Of a DNA stretch of 64,000 nucleotides, positions 1 to 11,400 are shown piece by piece. Each line of letters opens with the position of its first letter. Position 1 is the stretch's first letter. The stretch is from Brugia malayi. Lineage: Eukaryota; Nematoda; Chromadorea; Rhabditida; Onchocercidae. A program made the position numbers and the translations under genes. The stretch covers positions 5,883,221 through 5,947,220 of the forward strand of contig NW_025062479.1 in assembly GCF_000002995.4 (NCBI RefSeq), in the 5' to 3' direction. The notes under the pieces were generated by a model. The model did no database searches. It had not been told where the DNA came from and saw only the letters and a program-made list of their open reading frames with translations.

Positions 1-72
1 ACTCACACTACTTGTCGCAATATTTTATCAAATTAAGTTGGTGCATTCGCCGTATTCAGGGAGGATTTTCAG

Positions 73-1157
73 GGAGGACCAGAAGCTTTGAGACTTGCAT
101 TACTAGATGAACCCAAGCTGTCTACATTTCTCGATGGGATACATGTAAGTAGAATAGTATCGGTTATCGTATTTTCATGTTTTAAGAATTGAAGTTAACT
201 ATAACTACAGGTGCATTCGCTATATTATATTCATTAAAGCTGGAAATGAGACTGAGTGCGGGTAAAGCTTTGGCAGTTTTACATGAAGCTGCCGTAATGA
301 CATTCGGTGATAAATACCGATTTCCTAACCAGCAGCATCTTCTGGATATCTTTGCAAATTTGACAACCGATTCGTTGAAGTCCCGAGCCAAGAAAGATCG
401 AAAAATACAAAGGTTCACGTTCAGGCAGATGTATGCGTCTATAAAGGTAGCCTTACATAACCCCACTGTGTTTTAAAGAACTGTGGCCAAATGACATTAA
501 AAAAAGCCTATTTCAAGAATATTGGTTTTCACCGTGATTTCTCAAAGATAAGCATTATTTTGGAATTTTACTTTTTTATTAAACACTGCGTAACGAATTT
601 TAAATAGTCAACTATTCGTATTTGGATATTGCATTTTGTGTTTTAACCAGTGGGTTTAATATGCGTGTCGACGAACTTACACGGTTTTGGTTATAAGATT
701 TATATTACAGAGTAATATTTCAGCAACCATTGGTAAACAGAAGGGAATGAAAAGACCGTGAACAATGACTTTCTGTAAAATACTTTGATCTTTCAGGAAC
801 AAGAAGCGCCGATATTTGATGTAAGATTTGGTGATGAAACACTGAGTATTAATTCATGTCGAAAGAAACTTTTATATGAATTTATATGTGATGCCTTACA
901 TGGCAACATAATTTCCCATCTGAAAATGAATGCGATTTTAAGAGAGCAGTTCGATTTAAAACCGACGATTGAAATATTTCCAATGAAAATGGAAAAACTG
1001 CGACGGGTATTTGCATATTTCACTGCGTATGTTTACTTCGGCAACATTGACGAGTCATTCTTGTGCGATTTTGTTGCAGGTTGCCATACAAAATGCGATC
1101 AACAAAACAAGGGATTTGCAGCGGTTAAAGCAGAGAGACAAACGCACCGTATATTGA
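73..1157 (+). CDS. IFRD1/IFRD2-like protein, 3' part only
   Basis: This is the C-terminal part of an interferon-related developmental regulator family protein; the gene begins upstream of the window. Four exons join in phase: about 73-144, 240-446, 797-1006 and 1080-1157, stop TGA at 1155-1157. The second exon gives helical-repeat sequence (RLSAGKALAVLHE) followed by SRAKKDRKIQRFTFRQMY. The third gives VRFGDETLSINSCRKKLLYEF, and the last ends in NKTRDLQRLKQRDKRTVY. This follows the family order of the KKDRKKQR..FRD block, the FG-E-L-I-SW-KK block and a terminal basic KCRDKR tail. Family members are nuclear or ribosome-associated regulators; the precise role here is inferred only from family. 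The first acceptor is ambiguous because AG occurs at both 58-59 and 71-72. The SW of most relatives reads SC here. Confidence 0.8.
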
Positions 1158-1718
1158 CTTTTAATTTTAAGAAAAGGCTGTGCCTTGAATTGTTTCATTT
1201 CAATTTCCTGTTGTTACTGTTGCTGGGAACAGGAGAAATTCAAAAGCAAAACTTGTTCTTTGTCTCGCAGGCACATTCTTTTTTGAGATGTTTCTTTGTG
1301 TATGTTCTTTTCTTTACCGTTTCCTGCAAAAGCATAGTGAATTTTTGAACAAATTTTTTTTCGGTTAAAGTTGTGCATATGTAATGCATGCCACATACGA
1401 AATCGAATATCATTAATTTTTGAAACTTGTCTTGAAGCCCACCTACAAGTTTCTCAAGCTGTATTTTCTTCAGGAAATACAATCACTACATGTAAGGAAG
1501 GGGAAATTGTGTAGATTCCTGTGATGAAGTTCGAGATTTGTTACTAAGATAAAATTCGAAAAAAATTCGGAAGCAATGTAAATTAATATCCCTAGACATA
1601 AATACTATAGCACAAATTGTGTAAAAAATTGTATAAAGTTTTGATCCTCTTTCCGTCAAGCAATCGGAAATTGTTAGAAGCGAGACGTTCATCTACGTAG
1701 GTCTTTGTTTCTCAAATA
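1158..1718. other. Convergent intergenic gap
   Basis: This is the space between the stop codons of the IFRD-like gene (+) and the CTU1 gene (-). It presumably holds both 3' UTRs. No conserved frame or RNA gene is recognisable. Confidence 0.5.
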
Positions 1719-4567
1719 TTACGAGGAAGAAGTATATATCAACAAAATGTTATCCAAACTGTGACATGTTTCAACAAATGAATTTACCTTTTTGATACCC
1801 AAGCTATAATCGTTCGTAAACAGACCGTGCAGCAAAAGACATGCTTTACAATGCTTCTGCGAAGACATGCAGCCACATCTAAAATTAACTGATTTACCCC
1901 TGATCATGAAAAAATTATGACAGTTCTGCATTGAGACAAGACTTACCTTTCGCATGTGGTCAGTGCGGGGAGAGAAACATCACTGCGAGCAGAAATTGTC
2001 TCGCCGGATCTTATTAAATCCAAAATCGCCTTCGGTTGCAACCTCTCCAATTTCCTAACATACATTCTGTAAGAAGAAATTGCTCTTGCGCCAATTTATG
2101 ATGATTAATTTGGCACCGTACTCCCGTAAATTCAAATTTAATTGAATAGGTACCTCACGTAATTGCGAAAGGAATCAGGTGCATATCTACATTCGGTAGA
2201 AAAATAGTCCAGCCTGTTGAAGTGTGCGTACATCACAATATCTTTTTCAAAGACATATTTTAGAGGTTTCGTTCTAGGCAAACAGCCTTCCAATCCTAAA
2301 AGAGATAACTGATCTCTATTTCTAAAAAGTACATAGAATTCCTTGACTACCAGGAACGCTGGGACGTTGATATGATAATGAGATAGAATATGTGGGACCG
2401 TATTTTTTATATATCTAAGGTATCAATCTTACGGTAACTCTTAATCACTTCTATTTAGAACCCACTAGTCGCATTAGTTTAGTTTCACCCTATCTGAATG
2501 TTCTGGACAATTGTACACTATTTTCCGAAATACTTAGTTACGCTAAGGTTTTTAGCTCACACTGATGTTAGAATTATTAAAAGCTGAAAATATAAAGGAA
2601 TTATTAGCGGAACCTGTTACAATTTCAGTACATCGTTGTAACCGTGCCAAATCGCCTCGCAATACGTTAAGTAACACTGTTTCTGCCATATCATCAGCAT
2701 TATGCCCTGTTGCAATAATATGTGCTCCACACTCAATTGCGCCCCTAAAATGCAAGGAATGAATTTCCCCAATCTTAGCATAACTAAATTGAATAAAACT
2801 GATGATTCTGGTTCTAACAATGATGGATATAGAAAGTAACCAATGTCATGGATACAAAGATTAGAGCAAAAAAAAGAGTCAGGAATGTAGTCACCTGTCT
2901 AGAGCACGTCTCCGAAAAACACCACAAAAAGTGCAGTTATTTCTAGCACCAACAGCCGACACTATTTCATCCATCGTCCAACCATACAGTTGTTTATAAG
3001 ACATTACAACCAACGGTAATCCATAATCATTTCTGTTTCTTTCAACGGCTTTTAGCGAATCACCACGGTAACCCTAAAACGACGAGTTTGAACCTTACTT
3101 AGAAAAAAAAAATTGGAACCTTTGCTAAGTCAATTCAAAGCCTTTTCTTAAACCGAGAATTCGTTGTTTTCACTTTCAAGATCGAGAAAAAAAAACATTA
3201 ACTTGCGAGCTTTCGAATTTGCTCATTTGTAATAATGGGTAACTCACTTTATCCTTGCACGTACTATAAAAAACTTCTCGATACATTAATGTTATAAAAG
3301 ATTTCGGAAATTTGGATCGGAAATGCTACACTACATTCTAAATGCGAACCACACATGCAAGAATTCTGGGAATACCAGTTAGAAAAAAGTACCGCGATTC
3401 CTTCATCGACTGAAAGCAGAATGATGTCCAATCCATAATCATGTTTTTGATTTAGTTTATTTAATACATGAATTAGTACTGTCGAGTCTTTACCACCTGA
3501 CGCTCCAATAGCAATTTTTTTACCCTTGCCGAATAAACCGTAACTTTTAATCACGTTATGCACTTCCTGCAGCAGAAAAATAATTTCAAGTAAGTCCAAT
3601 ATTACCCTTAAAACCGTGATTTATAATCTAGATGATGTCTAAATACACTAAAGCCAATGAGGCCACACCAACCTACTTTTATAGTTGCTACTATCCTTAA
3701 TTTCTCTACGATTCTTAATTAAAAGTTATCCAGTTCCAACTACTTCCAATTGCTACAGTTACTCAAATGCTCTACAGGAATTTTATAAACCTTATCAATT
3801 AGTGACTTTTCTTAAGATGGCTGAAAGCATCATCTTGTCGCAAATTCTTGTGTATCGATGGACTACCACATACAGCGTGGGACCTACCTATAACGCAAAT
3901 ATTATCAGGACCTGATCATTGCTTAACGATATTAATTGGCAGTTCAAAACCTGCATTCCTTCTTATAGCTTTTCCCACGAAAAAAAACATCCCATTAAGC
4001 ATTACTACTTTCCTCCCAATTCTTCCGCATTTCAGTGCATGAATTTCGCAAAATCAAATTAACATCCTTATTACTGACGCCTTACAAACCAACTGTCATT
4101 AGCTTGCAACTACCTTTATCTAGCTCGTCTGATGGAAGTCTGTTGAATCCATCTTCCTCAATCAGGTAATTTTACTAAGTGAACTATATTCCACTAAGAT
4201 ATGATCAATGTCTTGACACTAAGACAGCAATCAGCCCGTCTACATAAAAACCATAACAGCTTTAAAATCACAACAAATGGTAGGGACATGCAGACAGCAA
4301 CTCCCATTTCCTTTTCTTCATGTCATTGTATTTCTTTCTTGTTGCATTCCAGTGATCTACAGAAAAATACTACAGTCAGTATGCGAAAATTTTTAGAATG
4401 ATTGCTTTAGCTTAAAGCACTAAAGAAGGTGGAGAATATAATTCTCTAAATTTTTATATCCAATTTACCGCTTCGAAGGCATCAGTGAAGCAAACGACAC
4501 AGGCATATTTACCATCCTTTGACCTCTTCACCGAAGCAGACGCATTGCACTGCCAACATGGTGCCAT
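1719..4567 (-). CDS. tut-1: Cytoplasmic tRNA 2-thiolation protein 1 (CTU1/NCS6)
   Basis: This is the catalytic subunit of the CTU1-CTU2 complex, which adds the 2-thio group to wobble uridine 34 of Lys, Glu and Gln tRNAs in the cytosol. Seven exons read in phase on the minus strand: 4469-4567, 3393-3566, 2895-3073, 2614-2744, 2154-2295, 1947-2066 and 1719-1878. They give 334 residues, close to the usual family length. Visible motifs are an N-terminal zinc pair (CWQC and CVVC), the PP-loop [32 protein letters not shown], the [13 protein letters not shown] block, and a C-terminal zinc site made of CERC and CKAC. The first exon holds the start ATG at 4565-4567 and is separated by a 0.9 kb intron. 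The last exon could instead end at a GTAAAT donor near 1787; reading through gives a short Ser-rich tail and a stop at 1719. Confidence 0.92.
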
Positions 4568-5884
4568 AGTGTATTCTAAGTGAAGATCATTAGTCGTATG
4601 CAATAAAGAGACGCAATAAAACTATTGATCGAATCATAGTACAAATCACTATCCTTATTCCAAACGTGCATTACTGATTCACTACATTCGTTTCTAATGT
4701 TTTATTAGATTGAAAGTAACCTCGTTGCATGAAAAGGCTATATTAAGTACGCTGCTTCCAAAAAATTATAGTCCATCCACCTAATTCAGCATCACACTTT
4801 TCAACTGTTCAAAAAATCACTGAGTGCAACTTTCCTGAGTCCCTCATTCACCGTACTACAGTATATCTAGGGGTACATAGTTTTGCGAATAATGAATTCA
4901 TGCACATGTAAAGATTCTATATGCATATTGGAAGAGATAACAAACAGAACCATTCAGGTGAATAGTTTGAAAAATACAAGAACAGTTGACCAAGTATATT
5001 AACATGAACATGGAAATACACAGTTTGTATTCAGTATCACTCCAAATTCTTTCCTCTATGCATATAAATTATGCATTATGAAACTGAAGCACTAGAAAGG
5101 AAAATAAAACGCATGAAGTATGCTAAATGCATTAAAGAAATCTGCCTCGACGTGGGATACAGCATCTAATTCAATATGTTAAAACAAATGAGTTAACATT
5201 CAAAAATATTCAATATTATCCATTTCTTCTTCAATGACGATGCGATTCACCTAGAACATTCAAAATGACTATCAATAAATGAATAGAAAAATTTGATGCT
5301 TTGATTTGATGCCACTGAAAATTTGCAAAAATCATGTAGCGCCAAATGTTAATGATAGAACGGGTATGAAAATACAGTACACTTAAAAGGATTAATTTCA
5401 CAAACTAAGGAAAAAATAATATTTACAAAATAGTGTAGATTAGGATACTGCTATTAAAAGAACCATGAAAAATTTCGACGTCAGAAAAATCAGATAAAAT
5501 TATTGAAAACTTAGTGGCCAACACTGAAGCTCAGCAGAACCAAAGATGATCAAGCAATCCTTTTTGGACAGTATGGCTCTAGTACTATCAGTTTCTGTTT
5601 AACAATGTTTTCAAATTGAGTACAGTTTTCTAGATTTTTTAGAATCCAGCGTCCAAAGAAAGGTCTCAACATTATCATGCCATACACAAAATACCATTCA
5701 GACACACTCTTGAAAGACTGATATTTGTAAAACAGCACAGCACAAACCTAGAAAATAATTAAAGCAAACACGGATTCATAAAAAACAAAAGGCAGCGAAA
5801 AAAGAAAATTTGTAAACTAGAGAAATTCCAAAACTGTAATTTCTAGCCGAATTCCACAATCCAAGAATTTGAAAAGTCGGATTG
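4568..5884. other. Intergenic region between CTU1 and Rab genes
   Basis: This is AT-rich sequence upstream of the CTU1 start and downstream of the Rab stop. It presumably contains the CTU1 promoter and Rab 3' UTR. The short open frame at 5550-5738 has no family features and is not called. Confidence 0.5.
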
Positions 5885-7223
5885 TCATAAATAATGGCAA
5901 CATGAAGTCCATTTGGAGCTTATCGTTGTTGTACCTTGCGAAATCTTGAAAGCATCCAACTGAGAATCCAGATGTACACCTGCTTCATATTGTCTCTTCA
6001 ACTGACACGCTAATTCCAAAAAGGCATTATCCACATTTAAATTATTTTTTGATGATGTTTCAATGAATATGCACATACCATTTGCATTTGCCAATTCGCT
6101 ACCTTCATCTCGTTCGACGAGACGTTCATTTTCAAGATCTGCTTTTGTTGCTAAAAACTAGTTACAAAAGCATTTTGCATGAATATCTTACTTACTTCCT
6201 TGTAATTATTTATCAAACAAATAGGTGCTTCATTTGTTTTTTATATCTGCAAAACCTTAAAAACGGTATCAAAATGTCCAAGAAATACGCAATGTAACAA
6301 ATTAAACGACTCAATAAACCTACCAACAAGTATCTTGCAGACATTTGGTGCAGCAAATTTCGATACATCATCCAGCCAACGATGAAGTGATTCAAAAGAC
6401 TGACGACATGTTAGGTCATAACATAATAAAATGCCATTTGCTGATCTGCAATAAACGAATCATCAGAATAAACATCTGATTTATGTTAAGACATTAACGC
6501 AAAAAGTACTACATCCTTTCAATAATCTAGCCTCTGCTTTTTATATTACCCCCTGCTTAGTGTTCCATGTATTGCTGTGAGCATAAAAACTGCTTCTGGA
6601 AAGCATATCACAGCACAGTAAAACATAAAATGGCTTGTTACAATACCTTATAGCGCTCTCTTTTACGAAAGGACACCACAGTTTCAATATACTAACCTGT
6701 AATAGCTTTGGGTAATTGTGCGGAATCTTTCTTGACCACCAGTATCCCAAATTTGCAACTTCACACGCTTGCCTTCGATAATCATTGTTTTCATGGAGAA
6801 ATCAACACCAATTGTTGTTCCTTGTCTTTCGATAAATGTTCCATTTTTGAATCTTAAGTAGCTCAAAGCTTCAATTAAATTCAAAAATATTATTTGATTA
6901 CGGGTAAAAAAGCAAATTATTAGAAACCATTTCTTATTACCGAGTCTTCTTCTGGATGCTGTGTCTGTTAATAGCAATATTTCAGTAATAAATCATAAAG
7001 TTAACGACTACATTTCAAGATTTCAATAATAAATAATAAAGTTAACGACTACCATTTCATGTGAAAATCTAAGTCAGTAAAAAAAAAAAAAAAAAAAAAC
7101 AATAATAATGAAGTGTTGTTGAAAACGTTCAAGATACCTTTGTACGACACATGTTTTACCCACGCCCATATCGCCGATTAGAACTATTTTAAATAAAAAG
7201 TCGAAGGAATCGTCCGTTTCCAT
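5885..7223 (-). CDS. rab-19: Rab small GTPase, Rab19/Rab43/Rab30 clade
   Basis: This is a membrane-traffic GTPase with four exons in phase: 7138-7223, 6697-6852, 6324-6445 and 5885-6150, giving 209 residues. The start [12 protein letters not shown] is followed by the P-loop [12 protein letters not shown], the switch I region [14 protein letters not shown], switch II reading [31 protein letters not shown]4 reading TKAD and G5 reading ETSSK. The C-terminus SCCHYL fits a double-geranylgeranylation CCxxx signal. The effector region and [11 protein letters not shown] are typical of the Rab19/43/30 group. Two consensus positions differ: switch II has Gly for the usual Ala (WDTAGQE) and G4 has Thr for Asn (NKxD). 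The G4 change lies on the exon 3/4 junction, but I found no other splice that keeps the frame. The orthologue assignment within the clade is less certain than the family. Confidence 0.9.
6980..7060. repeat. Tandem duplication of about 40 bp in a Rab intron
   Basis: Two adjacent near-identical copies (about 6980-7017 and 7021-7059) share the core TTAACGACTA. They lie in the first Rab intron, just before a 21-base A run at 7079-7099. Confidence 0.8.
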
Positions 7224-8496
7224 TAAGCTGCTAGTTACCAATTTCCTGAATTAAAATAAGCTGCATATAAATAAAACTAGCAAGCAGGGAATGAGTGAAA
7301 TTCGTAGAATTTGTTCAGCTTTATAAATATAGCATAGGTACGGACCCAAGCATTGAAAGTGGAAATAAAATAGAACCAGTAAATCACTATAAACAAAAAA
7401 ATCAAATAAGGAAAGACGATTACCTTATAGACATTCAAGAAAGAATTTTGTTCAAAATAGTGAGTGAAGTGCATGATAGAAGAGCAACTATGAAAGAAGT
7501 CTTTTAAATGACAGGGAATAAAAAACAGTAAAAGTGTAATGCTATCTGCCTATACATTGGGATTATTATAGGTACAACTTGAAATTATAAAAAAAGTTAT
7601 CAAAAACATAAGATGCAGTGAACAGTCATCATTGATTATTCAAACACTTTTCATAAATGGTTACAATTCTAAAGATTTGGATTAATCATTTTCAGTGCCC
7701 GAAAGTTTATTTGAGTGACGTCATGCACGAATTTCAGTTTTTTTCGAAGTGTTCATAAACATCACAATCGTTGTTTGAAATATCAAAACAATGTCATACT
7801 TTCGCACCTCAGGCTTGATACTAGGAAGTTCTTTACTATATCAATCTATTTTCAGAATAAGTCTCACTCTCTCATTTGCCACCTGAAGGGGCACTATCAT
7901 GGACGACGACCGACTCGTCGCTTACCCATCAATTTAACATCATGCAGAATGATATGAACCAGCCAGGAGCACTAATTGGTGGGAGCATATGAAAATAAAG
8001 ATCTCTCTTGGTTTCTACATAGATGTACATCGTTTTTGATATCGGGTATTCATACGGGGTAAAAATCTAGTGTGGATTACCTATTCTATCATGTAATGAT
8101 AGCAACGTATTCTCCATTTCATCTTGAACGTTTTACTGACTGACTTACTGCTTATTAAGTAATGTGTACATATTAGCTTAACCACGGACAATTTTCAATT
8201 TAGTTAACTTTAAATTGCCACAAATAGCCTGTGCGTGTATGTTCGCATTGTGCAATTGTTCGTTTGACTGTGGAAAAAGGGGTAGAAGTGGTCGTGTGTA
8301 TTCCTTTCAGTGACTGTGCAGATGAGTGGTATCCGCTATCATGTCGTTACCACAGATTTCGTGTCATCGTACTTTTCATTTTATTTTGTTCTTCCACTTT
8401 TATACCCTTTTATACCTTTTCATACTTCCACTTTTAGTTAACGACTTATTTTTAAGGTGTGGGGGTGTGCTGTTCAAGGAATACAGGACAAGTGTA
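7224..8496. other. Divergent promoter region between Rab and hecd-1
   Basis: The region lies between two divergently oriented start codons and must hold the promoters of both genes. A pyrimidine tract ending in TTTTAG and TTTTTAAG just before 8460 could be the splice or trans-splice acceptor for hecd-1. No credible coding frame was seen. Confidence 0.5.
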
Positions 8497-11400
8497 ATGG
8501 AAGGTGTGGATCCAGACACTCTTCTGGAATGGTTGCAAACGGGAGTCGGTGATGAACGCGATATTCAGGTAATTAGTGGATCTTATTTTCCGTCATATAA
8601 AATAAGGATTCCATGTTTTTTTTCTTTTTTTTTAGAAACGGCAAAAACATTTAAAGAAAAATTGGATTTCAGTTAATGGCATTGGAACAGCTTTGTATGC
8701 TCTTGTTGATGAGTGACAATATTGACCAGTGTTTTGAAAGTTGTCCACCAAGAACTTTCCTTCCCGCTTTGTGTAAAATATTCCTTGATGAAACAGCTAC
8801 AGAAAATGTTTTGGAAGTATGCATAATATATTATTCCTGAATTTGTAGTTTAGAAGGTGAAAATGATTGCAGATAGATGTAATGATTATGTAGCTACATA
8901 TTAATCATAACAGTTCTGCCCTAGGACACGAAAATATTATTTATCTATAAATGGAAAAGTTATGAGCTAACATTTTTGCGCTTGAACACAAAAATTTACA
9001 TTTTCCTAAATCATTCCAAACACATTAGTTTGCAGGTTGAAAAATACTTAAGGAACACGATATTAGTTGAGTTTAAAAAATTATACTTGGTCTTTATAAA
9101 GTAAAGTTCATACAATTTGGACCAAGTAACTAAATCAGTGGAAAAAAAAAGATATGAAACTGTTCGGAACAAGCTAACAGAATCATTTTATAGCCGCGAT
9201 ATCTCCTCACAAATATTTTTTTATTACATTAAGTCTTTTTTCTCACTGAATTCCTCGGACCTAGGCAAAATAAATTTAGGTCACTGCCCGTGCTATAACG
9301 TACTATTTGGATGTGTCGAATGAATGTACAAGACGAATAACACAAGTGGATGGTGCTGTTAAGGCAATTTGTAACCGACTAGCAGTTGCGGAAATGAGTG
9401 ATCGTACAAGCAAAGATCTCGGTAACACATTGCACTACGTAACAGCATTAATACATTTTTTTATAGGTGTATGAACCTAAAATGTCGAACATGCTGTAAG
9501 GGCTTTTTTCAAAATTAGCATTTCACATCTCGCTACATTGTCTTGTATTAAGAAAAACAGGAAGAATATATGAAGAATTAATGAAGGTTAATCTCAGTAG
9601 GTCGCAACTAGTTAAGTTTTGATAACTTACATTTATTTGTCTGTTATAAGTTGTGGCACTGTTTTTATCTTTTAAAGCATTTTTATTTCAGAATTTACAG
9701 ATGTTATATAGTATTGTTTATTTGAGATACCTTTTTCAAATTTCCTTTTTTTCTAGCCGAACAGTGTGTGAAATTACTCGAGCATGTTTGTCAGAAGGAA
9801 ACATCTGCAGTATATGATGCTGGAGGTTTACAATGTATGTTGACTTTAGTTCGTCAGCATGGACAGTATGTTCACAAGGTAATGCTGTCAGAAATTTTAC
9901 TTGTTTGATACTAAACTTTGAAGGATAAGATGGAACATGAAGTGCTCAGTACTAAAAATTAGATTTGCACCGATATAAAATTTTGCCTCAAAATTCTGAT
10001 TTTCCTTTTTTTAAACAACTAGCAGTGCTGTAAAAATCATAGTCAAAACTAGAGGTATTCAATCCAAAACAACTGAGTCTGATCTGCCTACACTCTAAAT
10101 GGTATAGAATTTCAGTAACATTGCAAAGATAATGGGAGTCGAAATAACCTTTTGATCGTAAAATATAAGATGATAATGTTATCATTTCATATTAAAGGAT
10201 ACTATTCACTCAGCAATGTCTGTCATTACGAAACTATGTAGCAAAATGGAACCGAGTGATTCTACTCTGCCAGAATGTAGTGCCAGTTTGGGAGCTCTTC
10301 TTGAACATGATGATCCGAAGGTTTGTTTTGCCGAAATTTCATACATTATTTGACTGATTGCTGTCAGACCAAGTAGTCTCTAACATTTTCACAAATTTTG
10401 CTAGTTGAAAATTTGAACCATTCTGCAAGTCTTTGTTTTTCCAGAAATTAAAATACTGTTTTCTGTTTAGGTTTCAGAATGTGCTCTTCGTTGCTTTGGC
10501 GCACTAACGGATCGTTTCATTCGTAAATTCATGGATCCGGTTGAAATGGTGCAACATGGGAATCTCGTTGAACATCTGCTTAATTCACTATTGCCTGTAC
10601 ACCTGACTAGTGTAGCTTGCACTGCAGCACTTTCACATATGAGAAATACTAATTCAGTGGGATCAAGTGACTCAATGGCATCATTTGGCTTAAATCGATC
10701 AGCGTCATTTGTCTCCGTTGTCATTTCATTATTGAGTAATCTTTGTCGTGGCTCATCGATTGTTACCGAACAAGTCGTAAGGTGATTTTTGCGACTAGCC
10801 AGTTGGGTGATTGGAACTACATTTTGACACCAAATATATTTTTGATCATATATTTTCGGCGCATTTTTTGATGTATCAGCGAAATTTTAATTTTGCTGGT
10901 GAAGCAGGAAAATGAGTATTTGGCAAATAGCTTTTTTTGCAGCTCTCCGGTTCTTCTTTGTGCACTGAAAACAGTCCTGATGGGCAAAGATGAACGCTGT
11001 ATTATGGATGCTTTGCGCTTTTGTGATCTTCTTATGATACTTCTCTGTGAGGGGCGAAGTGCGTTACCTAAAAGTATGGGTTCCACTATAGTTAATCGTA
11101 CCGAAACAGGTTTGTCATTTGGAAGCTCTGCTTATTCTATGATCTACTATGATCTCTTTTTTAAAATTTTAAAAGAGATGATCAAATTTCGTTTGCTCTT
11201 AGGTCCTAATTCATTTGACCGATCCCATAGGCATCTCATCGATGCAATTCGTCAACGTGATACAGATGCTTTAATTGACGCTATTGAATCAGGACAGGTA
11301 AACTTGAAGATTTTTGACATGAAAATTTATGTTGAAAGTGAACATTTTGTTCGACGATGCTAAATAAGTCACCCATTTCTTACGAATGATCTAAATTTTT

